A stretch of 64,000 nt of DNA from Corynebacterium aurimucosum (GTDB lineage: Bacteria > Actinomycetota > Actinomycetes > Mycobacteriales > Mycobacteriaceae). The DNA lies in NCBI RefSeq assembly GCF_030408555.1, contig NZ_CP047048.1, positions 2,604,001 through 2,668,000 on the forward strand, in the 5' to 3' direction. Below, in pieces: positions 27,647-37,661 of the stretch. Positions within the stretch are counted from its first letter, which is position 1. Each line of letters starts with the position of its first letter. The notes beneath the pieces were generated by a model. The model was not told where the DNA came from and made no database searches. It saw only the letters and a program-made list of their open reading frames with translations. The position numbers were made by a program, and so were the translations under genes.

Positions 27647-27696
27647 CCCTGGTTCAGCCCCCTCCAGGCCGCATGCCGCTGCCTACAACTACCGCG

Positions 27697-27865
27697 AACA
27701 ACTCACAACAACCTCGAAACAACTACAAAAACCAGCAACAACCCTTTTGAACTGCCCTTTTCCAACCGATGGGAGCGCTAAACCAGACACAGTTGTTGGC
27801 AAAGTTGTTTAAGAGTTGTTTTTCGCGACACTCAAGCCTCAGAAAAACAACTTCCTGGGGAAATG
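27697..27865. repeat. 169-bp direct repeat, copy 1: phased ACAAC/GTTGT array
   Basis: Left part: ACAAC at 27698, 27708, 27719 and 27738, with a degenerate copy near 27728, spaced 10-11 bp. Right part: the complement GTTGT at 27792, 27804 and 27815. A perfect inverted repeat GTTGTTTTTC (27815-27824) / GAAAAACAAC (27842-27851) closes the array next to the start of the ATPase gene. The segment is repeated at 29643-29811 with the same length. It probably contains the gene's promoter and operator. Confidence 0.85.
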
Positions 27866-29620
27866 TACAATAAGAACATGGACTCAACAGTTCCCGAGCT
27901 TGATTTTCTCCCCGCCCACGTCCGCGATGCCCTGGATGCAATCTGGGCCGGGGCGAAGGCCGACGCGGTGGAATCAGAGGTCCTCGAATTCAAAGAGGAC
28001 CCCGCCGCCCGCCAGGTGGGCGCTCGCCGCAGCGGGAATCCGGACGGCGACATCATTGAAAAACTTATCGACGAGTCCGTGTGCTTTGCTAACGGCGACA
28101 CCGGTTCTGGGCACATTGTCCTCGGTGTCGCCGATAAAACACCCGGTCCCGCAGGTTTTTCGGGAACGGCAATGGATCCGGGAAGGATCGAGAAGAAAGT
28201 TTTCCACGGAACAGAGCCCAATCTGCGGGTTGAAGCGACCGAATTCGACTACCGCGGCTGCCGCCTTGTTCTTGTTCGCATCCCGGAAGCCCTGTCCTTC
28301 TATCGACGCAAGAAGGGGCAGGCTTCCCGCCGCGTGGGAACAGATTGCACCCCCGTTCCTGAAGAGCTACGTCGCGCTATTTCACGTGTCCGCGCCAACC
28401 CCGATTTTTCCAACTCCCTGTCCCAGAAGGCCACACAAGACATCGATCTTGCGTCACTCAACGAAGCGCGACGACTCCTCCAGGTAAAGCGCAGCCGCTC
28501 GGGCGAAAGCGTACACGCACCCGAGACGACCACGGGCCTCCTCCGCGAGTTGGGACTTATCGACGAGGCTGGCCGGCTCAAGCGTGCCGGCGAAATTCTC
28601 CTGCTCCCACCAGAGGTTCCCCAGGTGATAATCCGCCACCTGTGGCGCCCGATGGTGGGCGCCGACCCGCAAGTTACTGAGATTTCTGCACCGCTTATCC
28701 AGGCACTCCCCCAAGTCCGCCGCCTCATCGCTGAGCGCGGCGACCAAGAGGTCGAACGCGTCCAGCTGGATAACGGTCAAGAATTCGCCATTCCTCGCTT
28801 CCCGTCGCAGGCCGTGGATGAAGCCGTCACCAATGCGGTTATTCACCGCGATTGGCAGCTCTCCCGCCCCATCGTCATTGAGCAATCACCCCGGACCCTG
28901 AAGATATTCTCACCCGGGCCGCTGCCCGTGGGCGTGGAACCCCATCGTCTCCTCACTACCCAGTCCATTCCTCGCAATCCGCGTCTGATGGCAAGCATGC
29001 GCATGCTTGGCCTCGCGGAGGAGTCTTCTCGCGGTTTTGACCGCATGTGGGCCGCGATGTTGTCCACTGGTCGTGAGATTCCACAGGTTGATGCCACCGA
29101 CACTGATGTGGAGGTCATCATGTCCGCAGGAAAGCCAGATGTCGATTTCGTTCGATGCCTACAGCGCCTGGCGGACGTCAAGGGATCCCAACTCATCGGC
29201 AACCTTAATACCCTCCTCACACTGAAGCACTTGTGGGAAGCTCCGCTTATCACCGCCGACCAGATAAAGAAAAAGACTCAAACTTCCGACATCGAAATGG
29301 AGGAACTCGTGGCGGTCCTCGAGGAAAAGGACCTGTTGACAAAGGTAAGGGATGCCAAAGAATGGGTGCTGAGCGACTTCGCGCGTAAGGCAATGGGCAA
29401 GGAATCCCCGGGGGATCTATCTACTGTCAGCGTCCAGGAGTGGATAGAGGAACGCCTGAAGTCCGGTGAGTCTTTACGTTCTTCCGAACTTGCTGAAGAC
29501 ACTGGACTCAGCCGAACTGAAGTCACCAATATCCTGCGCCACCTGCGCACTCTCGGCCGCGCCATCATCGACCCCGCCGGACCACAGCGCGGCCCAAACA
29601 CCCGCTGGATCGCCCCGTAG
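27863..29620 (+). CDS. AlbA_2 (Schlafen-type)/GHKL ATPase with winged-helix C-terminus
   Basis: A 585-residue protein of the COG2865 type. N-terminal AlbA_2 domain: VLEFKEDPA (about 40-48) and the conserved CFANGDTGSGHIVLGV (about 75-90). Middle GHKL ATPase-like domain: AVDEAVTNAVIHRDW (N-box, about 315-329). C-terminal part: winged-helix segments, including SSELAEDTGLSRTEVTNILR. Such proteins are usually called predicted transcriptional regulators; some occur in defence loci. The start is ATG 27863 or, more plausibly, ATG 27878. It is bracketed by the two 169-bp repeats, which suggests a cassette able to be gained or lost as a unit. Confidence 0.8.
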   Translation: MYNKNMDSTVPELDFLPAHVRDALDAIWAGAKADAVESEVLEFKEDPAARQVGARRSGNPDGDIIEKLIDESVCFANGDTGSGHIVLGVADKTPGPAGFSGTAMDPGRIEKKVFHGTEPNLRVEATEFDYRGCRLVLVRIPEALSFYRRKKGQASRRVGTDCTPVPEELRRAISRVRANPDFSNSLSQKATQDIDLASLNEARRLLQVKRSRSGESVHAPETTTGLLRELGLIDEAGRLKRAGEILLLPPEVPQVIIRHLWRPMVGADPQVTEISAPLIQALPQVRRLIAERGDQEVERVQLDNGQEFAIPRFPSQAVDEAVTNAVIHRDWQLSRPIVIEQSPRTLKIFSPGPLPVGVEPHRLLTTQSIPRNPRLMASMRMLGLAEESSRGFDRMWAAMLSTGREIPQVDATDTDVEVIMSAGKPDVDFVRCLQRLADVKGSQLIGNLNTLLTLKHLWEAPLITADQIKKKTQTSDIEMEELVAVLEEKDLLTKVRDAKEWVLSDFARKAMGKESPGDLSTVSVQEWIEERLKSGESLRSSELAEDTGLSRTEVTNILRHLRTLGRAIIDPAGPQRGPNTRWIAP

Positions 29621-29642
29621 GCGAAAACCTTAGACAACGACA

Positions 29643-29811
29643 AACAACCCACAACAACCTCGAAACAACTGCAAACAACCAGCAACAACCTGTCTGACCT
29701 GCTTTTTCACAACAAAGGGGAGCTCTAAACTAGACACAGTTGTTGGCAAAGTTGTTTCAGAGTTGTTTTTCACGACACTCAAGCCTCAGAAAAACAACTT
29801 CCTGGGAAATG
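29643..29811. repeat. 169-bp direct repeat, copy 2: phased ACAAC/GTTGT array
   Basis: ACAAC occurs at 29644, 29654, 29665, 29675 and 29685, with one more just outside at 29634, so six motifs are spaced 10, 10, 11, 10 and 10 bp. The complement GTTGT follows at 29739, 29751 and 29762. The block after AGACACAGTTGTTGG is almost identical to copy 1, including the GTTGTTTTTC/GAAAAACAAC inverted repeat. No intact gene follows; the aligned ATG reads into a stop after six codons. Confidence 0.85.
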
Positions 29812-30061
29812 GATACCGAAGAAAGGTGAACCAGGCAAGGGGTTTTTTGAAAATTCACGCTCGAGGGAATGCGCACGTCCATGTTTTGGACTCAAAGAAG
29901 GAGCGCCAACCGTATACAACCAGCAATTTTGAAAGAAGGAATGAGTATGAATTCCACCTGCAGAATTGGACGTACCGTCATTTGCGCCTTAAACCCTAAA
30001 AGTCGCGCCGCCCCGAAAATTACATATGGCTATTTAATAGAAGATAGCTTTTACTAATGGC
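29812..30061. other. AT-rich filler between repeat copy 2 and an hsdR fossil
   Basis: About 250 bp, clearly richer in A and T than its surroundings. A 38-codon frame begins at 29941 behind AGAAGGA, but it has no recognisable features. I see no supported gene. Confidence 0.45.
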
Positions 30062-30456
30062 ATGGACCGTGACACGCGCAAGGCCGCGGTCATGGATTTA
30101 GCCGATGAGCTGGGGAATTTAGTCGCGGTCTCCCCCGCCCCTGGAGGAACAGCTCGGCGTGGGCCTTCCCCGCTTAGTCCGCACCATCATCGGGTTGGAC
30201 GAATCCGCGGCGCGTTCCGCGTTTGCGGACATGATGGACGGCGCACGCCTGAACTCGGTGCAGCTGGCCTTCATGAACCAGATCATCGGCGGGTTAGTCC
30301 ACAACGGAATCGTCACTGTCGCGGAGCTCTTTGAGAGCACCTTATGACAACTATAGTTCCCCCTTCGACGCCTTTGACGGCAACGTGGCCACCATCCATG
30401 ACATCAAGGAGCGCCTAGAGCGCGCATTGAACACAGCGTGGATGAGGTGCCCCTAA
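30062..30456 (+). pseudogene. fossil C-terminus of a type I restriction HsdR
   Basis: Three frames read in succession give the end of an EcoEI-type R subunit: the first frame from 30062, then GLPRLVRTIIGLDESAARSA and HNGIVTVAELFES in the second frame, then SSPFDAFDGNVATIHDIKER to the stop at 30454-30456. It aligns with the end of the intact HsdR encoded at 33458-37180 (IRRLVGLDEAAVREQF, HNGGVAYEEIFQPPFD, IFHNKTDVIVDLRKRLER). Two frameshifts, near 30140 and 30340, and the missing front make it non-functional. It is diverged from the intact gene, so it came from another system. Confidence 0.8.
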
Positions 30457-30457
30457 G

Positions 30458-30508
30458 GCCGTTCCTGAGGCACCTCAGAGGCGGTGCCGGAGTAACTGCA
30501 GGAACGGC
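30458..30508. terminator. nested hairpin at the leuS end
   Basis: GCCGTTCCTG (30458-30467) pairs perfectly with CAGGAACGGC (30499-30508), and an inner stem GGCACC/GGTGCC lies within. It is 17 bp past the leuS stop on the minus strand and directly after the hsdR fossil on the plus strand, where GCTTTCTT follows. Probably the leuS terminator, possibly acting both ways. Confidence 0.65.
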
Positions 30509-30524
30509 GCTTTCTTGGGGCGAG

Positions 30525-33374
30525 TTACTTCACAACGAGGTTGACCATGCGGCCCGGCACGTAGATCTCCTTGACCACGTTCTTGCCCGCCGTCAGCTCA
30601 GCGATGCGCTCATCTTCCTTGGCAATACCCACGACGGTGGCTTGGTCAGCGTCGGCAGGCACCATCACGCGTGCCTTGACCTTGCCGTTGATCTGCACCG
30701 GAACCTCAATCTCGTCGTCGACGAGGTACTTTTCTTCGAACTCCGGGAAGGACTCGTAGGTGATGGTCTCTTCGTGGCCGAAGCGCTTCCACAGCTCCTC
30801 CGCGATGTGCGGGGCGACAGGGGAGACCAGCTGGGCCAAGGGCTCCACGGCAGCGCGCGGAGCGCCCTTCGGGTAGGCCTTGGTCAGGTAGTTCACGTAC
30901 TCGATGAGCTTGGCCACCACGGTGTTCAGGCGCAGGTTCTCGTAGTCATCGCGCACGCCGGCGATGGTGCGGTTGAGGTGCTTCAGGTCATCCTCGGAAA
31001 GCTCCGCGTCCGTCGTCGACAGCTCACCAGAGTTCTCGTCGATAGCCAAGCGCCACAGGCGCTGCAGGAAGCGCTGCGCACCGACGACGTCCTTGGTTGC
31101 CCATGGACGGGAGGTATCCAGCGGGCCCATTGACATCTCGTACACACGCAGGGTATCGGCGCCGTACTCGTTGCAAATGTCATCCGGGGCCACGGCGTTC
31201 TTCAGGGACTTGCCCATCTTGCCGTACTCCTGGTTGACCTTTTCATCCCCGTAGTAGAACGCGCCATCGCGTTCTACTACCTCGGCGGCCGGGACGTAGA
31301 CGCCGCGGGAATCGGTATAAGCATAGGCCTGGATGTAGCCCTGGTTGTACAGGCGGCGGTAGGGCTCCTTGGAGCTCACGTAGCCTAGGTCAAAAAGGAC
31401 CTTGTGCCAGAAGCGAGCGTAGAGCAGGTGCAGCACGGCGTGCTCAACGCCACCGACGTAGAGGTCAACGCCACCCGGGTCGTTGGCGCCGTGCTCTTCT
31501 GGGCGCGGGCCCGTCCAGTAGCGCTCGTTCTCCAAGTCGCAGAAGATCTCATCGTTCGTCGGATCGATGTAGCGCAGCTGGTACCAGGAAGAACCTGCCC
31601 ACTGCGGCATGACGTTGGTATCGCGGTAGTACGTCTTGGGGCCATCCCCAAGACCCAGGTCCAGCTCCACCTCAACCCATTCGCGGGCCTTGGCCAGCGG
31701 CGGCTGCGGGGAGGACTCGGCATCATCCGGGTCGAAGGAGACCGGCTTGTAGTCTTCTACCTCCGGCAGCTCAATGGGCAGCATCGACTCCGGCAGCGGG
31801 TAGGCCTGGCCGGCCTCGTCGTAGACGATGGGGAAGGGCTCGCCCCAGTAGCGCTGGCGGGCAAACAGCCAGTCACGCAGCTTGTACTGGATCTTCTCGC
31901 GGCCTACTCCTTGTTCCTCCAGCCACGGGATGATGGCGGCGATGGCCTCGTCCTTGGACATACCGTTGATGTCCAGGGAATCGTTGGCGGAGTTTACGGC
32001 CTTGCCGGACTCCGTGTACGCCTCCTTGGTGATGTCGCCGCCAGCAACCACTTCAGTAATCGGCAGCCCAAAGACCGTGGCGAACTCATAGTCACGCGTA
32101 TCGTGCGCCGGGACCGCCATGATGGCGCCGGTGCCGTAGCCGGTCAGGACGTAGTCTGCGATGAAGATCGGCACCTGCTTGCCGTTGACCGGGTTGGTGG
32201 CATAGGTACCCAGGAAGACACCGGTCTTTTCCTTGTTCTCCTGGCGCTCCAGGTCGGACTTCGCGGCGATGGACGCGCGGTAGGCCTCCACGGCCTCCTT
32301 CGGATCATCATGACCGAAGGTCCAGCGCTCATCCACATCATCGTCATAAGGGATGGGGGAGAGGAGGGCATCGACAAGCTCGTGCTCCGGGGCCAGCACC
32401 ACGTACTCCGCACCGAAGAGAGTATCCGGGCGGGTGGTGAAGACGTCGATGTTGTAACCCTCGGCGTGGAAGCTGACCTCTGCACCACGGGAGCGGCCAA
32501 TCCAGTTACGCTGCATGGACTTGACCTTCTCCGGCCAATCCAGAAGCTCCAGGTCATCGAGCAGGCGGTCCGAGTAAGCGGTAATGCGCATCATCCACTG
32601 GCGCAGGTTCTTGCGGAAGACCGGGAAGTTACCGCGCTCGGACTTGCCCTCCGCGGTGACCTCCTCGTTGGCCAGCACCGTGCCCAGGCCCGGGCACCAG
32701 TTCACGGTGGAGTTGGACAGGTACACCAGGCGGAACTCGTCGAGCGCGTGGCGCTGCTCTTCCTTGCTGAGATCCGCGTAGTAGCGGCCGTCCTTGGTGG
32801 TGCGCTTGCCCACCTCAAGTTCCTTGATGAGCTCAGAAATCGGGCGTGCCTTCTGCTGCTCCTCATCAAACCAGGAGTTATAAATCTGCAGGAAGATCCA
32901 CTGCGTCCACTTATAAAACTCCGGGTCAGTCGAAGCCACCGAGCGGCGCGGATCGTGGCCCAGACCCAGCATGCCCAGCTGGCGGCGCATATTGTTGATA
33001 TTCGCCTCCGTGGTGGTGCGCGGGTGCGTACCAGTCTGGATGGCGTACTGCTCCGCTGGCAGGCCAAAGGCGTCATAACCCAGCGTGTGCAGGACGTTCT
33101 TGCCCAGCATGCGGTTAAAGCGGGCATAAGTATCCGTGGCGATATAACCCAGCGGGTGGCCCACGTGCAGACCCGCGCCAGACGGGTAGGGGAACATGTC
33201 CTGAATGTTCATCTTCTCCGCGGGAAGTTCCTTACCGTCCTCCGCGAGCGGGCCAACTGGGTTCGGCGCGTTGAACGTGCCGTTATCCTTCCAGTACTGC
33301 TGCCAGGCGCTTTCAATCTGCGCGGCGAGCTCCGGCGTGTAGCGGTGGGTGGTGTTATCGCTCGGGTTAGTCAT
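30525..33374 (-). CDS. leuS: leucyl-tRNA synthetase
   Basis: Charges tRNA-Leu. The 949-residue class I enzyme has the HIGH-type motif [10 protein letters not shown] at about 73-82, the CP1 editing domain (about 250-450; [19 protein letters not shown]) and the KMSKS-type loop KMGKSLKN near 720, followed by the anticodon-binding domain. The start is ATG 33372-33374, with TACACT 8 nt upstream, so it is probably leaderless. The gene is flanked by accessory DNA on both sides: an hsdR fossil after it and an intact hsdR before it. Confidence 0.98.
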   Translation of the reverse strand: MTNPSDNTTHRYTPELAAQIESAWQQYWKDNGTFNAPNPVGPLAEDGKELPAEKMNIQDMFPYPSGAGLHVGHPLGYIATDTYARFNRMLGKNVLHTLGYDAFGLPAEQYAIQTGTHPRTTTEANINNMRRQLGMLGLGHDPRRSVASTDPEFYKWTQWIFLQIYNSWFDEEQQKARPISELIKELEVGKRTTKDGRYYADLSKEEQRHALDEFRLVYLSNSTVNWCPGLGTVLANEEVTAEGKSERGNFPVFRKNLRQWMMRITAYSDRLLDDLELLDWPEKVKSMQRNWIGRSRGAEVSFHAEGYNIDVFTTRPDTLFGAEYVVLAPEHELVDALLSPIPYDDDVDERWTFGHDDPKEAVEAYRASIAAKSDLERQENKEKTGVFLGTYATNPVNGKQVPIFIADYVLTGYGTGAIMAVPAHDTRDYEFATVFGLPITEVVAGGDITKEAYTESGKAVNSANDSLDINGMSKDEAIAAIIPWLEEQGVGREKIQYKLRDWLFARQRYWGEPFPIVYDEAGQAYPLPESMLPIELPEVEDYKPVSFDPDDAESSPQPPLAKAREWVEVELDLGLGDGPKTYYRDTNVMPQWAGSSWYQLRYIDPTNDEIFCDLENERYWTGPRPEEHGANDPGGVDLYVGGVEHAVLHLLYARFWHKVLFDLGYVSSKEPYRRLYNQGYIQAYAYTDSRGVYVPAAEVVERDGAFYYGDEKVNQEYGKMGKSLKNAVAPDDICNEYGADTLRVYEMSMGPLDTSRPWATKDVVGAQRFLQRLWRLAIDENSGELSTTDAELSEDDLKHLNRTIAGVRDDYENLRLNTVVAKLIEYVNYLTKAYPKGAPRAAVEPLAQLVSPVAPHIAEELWKRFGHEETITYESFPEFEEKYLVDDEIEVPVQINGKVKARVMVPADADQATVVGIAKEDERIAELTAGKNVVKEIYVPGRMVNLVVK

Positions 33375-33457
33375 GGTTAGACAGTGTAGTCACCGCACGG
33401 ACATCTCCCCAGTTAGACCCAGCCGGACCGTATTCCTGTTCTGAGGCATGGTAGTAA

Positions 33458-36400
33458 CTAGGTAGCCTGCGCCGTCGCTTCAATCCGTTCAAGGCGCTTG
33501 CGTAGATCCACAATGACGTCGGTTTTGTTGTGAAAAATGTCGATGACGGAACCCTCTTCATCAAAGGGAGGCTGGAAGATCTCCTCGTAGGCCACACCAC
33601 CGTTGTGAACCAGCACATCTACCAGCATCTTAATAAAGCGTATTTGGGCAGCATTGAAAGACGTATTACTGAGCAGGTCTGCAAACTGCTCCCGGACTGC
33701 CGCCTCGTCAAGGCCCACCAAGCGGCGGATGAAGGCAGGAATGCTGTCCCCACCCATGCGCTCACGCAGCTTGTCGACGCTTTCCGTGGAACCCCCACTT
33801 CCCCCGCCTGCCTGGGCTACCATCGCCTCCAGCGCTGCGACGTCCTCTGCGTTAAGCGTCCGTGCACTGCGCAATTTGATCATCGCCAGGTCGTTGGCAT
33901 GCTCCTGCAGCAATTCGCGCAGGCGTTGCTCCAGTTGGGTGGGGTAGGAACCGGTGCCGGGCAGCCGCGCCGGCATCTCGTCATCAATCGTGAGCTCACC
34001 CATCTCATCTTGGATGTCGAGGGTGACGGCGTTGCGCTTTCCCTTGGGCACGAACTGAATGAGCGAACGCATGCCGATGCGGATGGTCTCGAGGTCCTCG
34101 ACCGTCACGTTATTCCACCACTCCGGATCGAGCGCGCGCTCGAGGAAGGACCGCCGTTCGGCCACCATGGGGATGGTGGAACTCACGACCATGAGGTCAT
34201 TCGCCATCCTCTCGACTCGTTCGCGCAGTGCCGCGAACTCCGGGCTGTGGTCGAGCAGCCCCACCTGGAGCTTTAAAATCACTAGGTCAAAGCGCTTAGC
34301 TGTCTCAGAGTCCTTCATCGTGTCCAGCGGCAAGTGCGCAATGTGGCGGCGCAGCTGCTCAGCTTTCTCCTCACTTAGCTCATCCCACGCAGAGCGTTCG
34401 CGGTATCGCAGCAAGGTTTCCTTGTCGCTGGGGCGGACCATGATGTGGCCTAGCGGTATAGACGCCGCCGAGGCGTGAAGGGAGTCAGCAAGTTCGGCGC
34501 GCATCTCTGGGGCCTTAGCGTGCTTATCCAACTGAGCAAGCAACCCCACGCGGGCATCAAAGAGCTTTTCCGACAGCGACCGTGGGCGGCCAATAACCGA
34601 TTCACGGGCTTCACCCTTAAAGAACTCGTCCACGTTGCCGCAGAAGTCGAAGATGAGGAAGTGCGTCTTGTCCATCCCCGGGCCGAAGAGGTCCGGGCGC
34701 AATCGCGTCCCTCGGCCCACCATCTGCCAGAACTTGGTGGGGGAGTAGACGGGTTTGAAGAACACAAGGTTGACCACCTCGGGCACATCGACGCCGGTGT
34801 CAAGCATGTCCACCGAAATCGCGATGTTGACGTCCCCGTCCGGATCTGCGAAGTCGTCCAATGCCGACTGCGCATACTTCGTGTGCGTGGTAATCACGGA
34901 GGCTCCAGTACGCGAATACTCCGGGAACGTAGCGTCAAAGACTTGCTTGATGAGCTCCGCGTGACGTTGAGTCCGGGCGAAGATGATGGTTTTGCCCAGT
35001 TGGTCACCGCCCACGCGGATCCCGTTCTCCACCACGGTTTTCAGCACCTTGCGTATGGTGTCCTTGTTGAACAGGTAACGGTTAATCTCCGCCGAAGAAA
35101 CCTGACCAGGCGGATCCAAGCGCCCGCCGTCCTCGTCGGTACCCCAGTCGGACGTGTCCCATGCCAGCTGTTCCTCCGGGGAAAGTTCGTCATAGGCCAT
35201 GCCCCGCCGCAGGAACAGCGAGTCCTGCCGAGCCGTCTTGAAGGGCACGAGGTTACCGTCTGCCACGGCCGCATCAAGTCCGTACTCAAAGGACGGAGTC
35301 TTATCCTCCATCTCAAAGAGTGCATACGTGTCATGGTCAATCTCGCTCTTCGGCGTCGCCGTCAGCCCCACTACGTAGGCATCGAAGTACTCCAAGATCC
35401 GCTTGAAGCGGTTGTACACGGAGCGGTGGGCCTCGTCCACGATGATGAGGTCAAAGTCGAAAGGCCCGTACCTCGCCGGCTTGTCACCGTCATCCCCGAT
35501 GAGATTCATCATCGTGTTGTAGGTGGTGACATACACATCACCCACCTGCTCAGGATTCTTGATGAGGTTTACGGGTGTGGACTCCGCGTACATGCTCACA
35601 AAGGCTTTATGTGCCTGATTGACCAAAGCAGTGCGGTCTGCCAAGAACAGCACCTTGCCCACCCAGCCGGCCTGGCGCAGCAGCTTGGCGGTGGCTACGG
35701 CCACGCGGGTCTTACCAGTTCCCGTCGCCATGACCAACAATGCTTGGCGACGCCTCCGCGCCTCCAACGTCTCCGTCACCGCACGGATGGCCTCGAGTTG
35801 GTACGCACGGGCGCCGCCGCCAGCAATGTCCGTGTCTACCGGCGTCTCGCTCAACAGGGTGCGCATGGTGCGCCGGCCAATCATGCGGCGCAATTGCTGC
35901 GCGGTGGGGAAGCCCTCCACCTCGCGGGCGGGATAGCCCGCACCAGAACCAGGAAGGTTGGCCGCATCATCGATCAGGTCGATGTGATAACCATTAGTGC
36001 ACAACATGACAGGCCGTATTCCGTATTCGCGCTCGATGCAGTCCGCGTACAGCTTCACCTGTTGGGAGCCCACGCTCATGGATTCCATGGACTTCTTCGC
36101 CTCGATGACGGCCAACGGTGTGCGGTCATCATCCCACAAGACATAATCTGCGTAGCCAACGCCGGAGGGATTGGGCATACCGTGTAACTCGAGCTCTCGA
36201 GTGATTGAATCATCACTAAACCCTGCTGCTTCGAGCATAGGGTCAATGAGCTGTCGGCGCGTCTCGGCCTCGCTGATCGCCAATGGCGCAGTCGACGGTG
36301 CTGCCACCCCGGCGCGCTCTGCCGCGGCTGCTTGCTGCTCAGCCAACTGCTCCTGGAGGGCCTCAATCTTGGCAGCAAGTTCGTCTTTCACCTGCCGTGC

Positions 36401-37180
36401 AGCTTCGCGCTCCGTTTCGGCTTGCTCCTGGGCATCAGCGATCTCCGCCTTCGCCTTAATCTCCGTGCTCCGCCGCTTGAGCTCGAACTGGGCAGCCTCA
36501 CGAAGGCGCTTCTCCTCCGCTTGACGTGCTGCTTCTTGGGCTTCGTTGAGCAGCAGCCGGTTTTCCTGGAGCTCCTCATCTTTCTGCTCCAGCTTTTTGA
36601 GGTACGCGGCGGTCTGCGCTTGGGAGCGGCCGGCAACGTGGATACCCGAGGAATCATCTGCGGTCTGGCCCAGCAGGCGGTAGTCAAAAGCCGCCTGCGG
36701 CCCCGGCGCGGCCTGCGGGTTGGCCGAGTGGTGCCGTACCGCCCAGGCCATGAGGTCATAGAGGTGCGCCGCCGCGTTCCGCGCCCTCTGCGGGGAGGTC
36801 GGCGCTTGTTTGCCTTCCATATCGTCTGCGTGCGCGGCGTCGTTGCCGCTCTTGCGCAAGAGAGTCATCTTGCGCAGCATGGTCTCATTGTCTACACACT
36901 TAGTGAAGGCGCGGTCTCGGGTCATCTCCGCCAAGCTGCGGTACTGAGTATCACCCAACTTCCGGAGCGCCCAGATATGGCTGACCACTCGCTCCAGCAC
37001 CTTGCGCGCATAGAAGCAGGAAATCACGGGGTCCGCGTCCACGAACCGCTCTACCTTCAGGCACTCCTCATACGCCGTGGGCCAGACGTAACGTACAAAG
37101 CTGAAGTTGCTGCGTGCAGGCCCACCTGGCACACCGTTGCGCCCGGCAGTCGGGGGAGTCGGGGGAGTAGTGGTCACCAT
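33458..37180 (-). CDS. hsdR: type I restriction endonuclease R subunit (EcoEI-like)
   Basis: Translocates DNA and cleaves unmodified DNA. The 1240-residue protein has an N-terminal DUF4145 domain (about 30-135), a coiled coil (about 195-290), the nuclease domain with DYVLWDDDRTPLAVIEAKK (PD-ExK, about 340-362), a superfamily 2 helicase with MATGTGKTR near 487 (Walker A), VDEAHRS near 582 and GLTATP, and an EcoEI_R_C-like tail. I use ATG 37178-37180 (TGGAG 6 nt upstream) instead of the TTG six codons earlier. It belongs to the hsdM-hsdS operon but is separated from hsdS by Mrr, ApeA-like and HTH genes. Confidence 0.92.
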   Translation of the reverse strand: MVTTTPPTPPTAGRNGVPGGPARSNFSFVRYVWPTAYEECLKVERFVDADPVISCFYARKVLERVVSHIWALRKLGDTQYRSLAEMTRDRAFTKCVDNETMLRKMTLLRKSGNDAAHADDMEGKQAPTSPQRARNAAAHLYDLMAWAVRHHSANPQAAPGPQAAFDYRLLGQTADDSSGIHVAGRSQAQTAAYLKKLEQKDEELQENRLLLNEAQEAARQAEEKRLREAAQFELKRRSTEIKAKAEIADAQEQAETEREAARQVKDELAAKIEALQEQLAEQQAAAAERAGVAAPSTAPLAISEAETRRQLIDPMLEAAGFSDDSITRELELHGMPNPSGVGYADYVLWDDDRTPLAVIEAKKSMESMSVGSQQVKLYADCIEREYGIRPVMLCTNGYHIDLIDDAANLPGSGAGYPAREVEGFPTAQQLRRMIGRRTMRTLLSETPVDTDIAGGGARAYQLEAIRAVTETLEARRRRQALLVMATGTGKTRVAVATAKLLRQAGWVGKVLFLADRTALVNQAHKAFVSMYAESTPVNLIKNPEQVGDVYVTTYNTMMNLIGDDGDKPARYGPFDFDLIIVDEAHRSVYNRFKRILEYFDAYVVGLTATPKSEIDHDTYALFEMEDKTPSFEYGLDAAVADGNLVPFKTARQDSLFLRRGMAYDELSPEEQLAWDTSDWGTDEDGGRLDPPGQVSSAEINRYLFNKDTIRKVLKTVVENGIRVGGDQLGKTIIFARTQRHAELIKQVFDATFPEYSRTGASVITTHTKYAQSALDDFADPDGDVNIAISVDMLDTGVDVPEVVNLVFFKPVYSPTKFWQMVGRGTRLRPDLFGPGMDKTHFLIFDFCGNVDEFFKGEARESVIGRPRSLSEKLFDARVGLLAQLDKHAKAPEMRAELADSLHASAASIPLGHIMVRPSDKETLLRYRERSAWDELSEEKAEQLRRHIAHLPLDTMKDSETAKRFDLVILKLQVGLLDHSPEFAALRERVERMANDLMVVSSTIPMVAERRSFLERALDPEWWNNVTVEDLETIRIGMRSLIQFVPKGKRNAVTLDIQDEMGELTIDDEMPARLPGTGSYPTQLEQRLRELLQEHANDLAMIKLRSARTLNAEDVAALEAMVAQAGGGSGGSTESVDKLRERMGGDSIPAFIRRLVGLDEAAVREQFADLLSNTSFNAAQIRFIKMLVDVLVHNGGVAYEEIFQPPFDEEGSVIDIFHNKTDVIVDLRKRLERIEATAQAT

Positions 37181-37343
37181 AGAATTCTCCAGGGACAAGA
37201 TTTCACATCGGGGACGTCTTGATTCCAGTAATTCTAAGTCACCGCTCTAGGCCTAGCTACCACCATCACTGCGTTCCCTGGCCAAACGCTCCGATTCCCC
37301 CCTTGTTCTTTCCCCACACGCCACTAAGATCACCACTATCCCG

Positions 37344-37607
37344 TTGTTCAATTGCGAGCTGTTCCAAAGCTCACCAATAACCGGAGAGACTGTGGCCAAC
37401 ACTGACCGGACTCAACCCATTGCTCGGAAAGTTCCCATTTCATCCCCAGATAGCCGCGTTCAGCAACTAGTAGCTGCCGGAATCTTGAGCCACGCACCAA
37501 AGCCTTACTCCCCGCTAACCACTACGACTCCACAGCCGGACACCACAAACTATCTACCTTCTAAGACCGACGTTGTTTCGCTTCTGGATAGGGAAGACCG
37601 CGTATGA
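37344..37607 (+). pseudogene. Phd/YefM-type antitoxin remnant without a toxin
   Basis: The frame contains GETVANTDRTQPIARKVPIS, matching the GETVxVTDRGRPVARLVP core of Phd-family antitoxins, then SRVQQLVAAGIL and a C-terminal SLLDREDRV, also typical. The N-terminal DNA-binding strand is degenerate (ITTIPLFNCELFQSS), and no ATG or GTG precedes it in frame; only TTG 37344 is available. The expected downstream PIN-type toxin is missing: a frame starting at the overlapping ATGA soon ends and lacks PIN residues. It is antiparallel to its neighbours. Confidence 0.55.
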
Positions 37608-37661
37608 CGGCTTGCCCGGCCCCTCGGGATCAGCGTGCACGCAGCCAAAAGCGCCTAAATC

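Noticed and set aside
27697..29811. CRISPR-like array from the repeated ACAAC units
   Set aside because: The motif is only 5 bp and its spacing of 10-12 bp is far shorter than any CRISPR unit; there are no spacers and no cas genes.
29941..30057. Small gene of 38 codons behind AGAAGGA
   Set aside because: No family features and AT-rich filler context; the ribosome-binding match alone is not enough.
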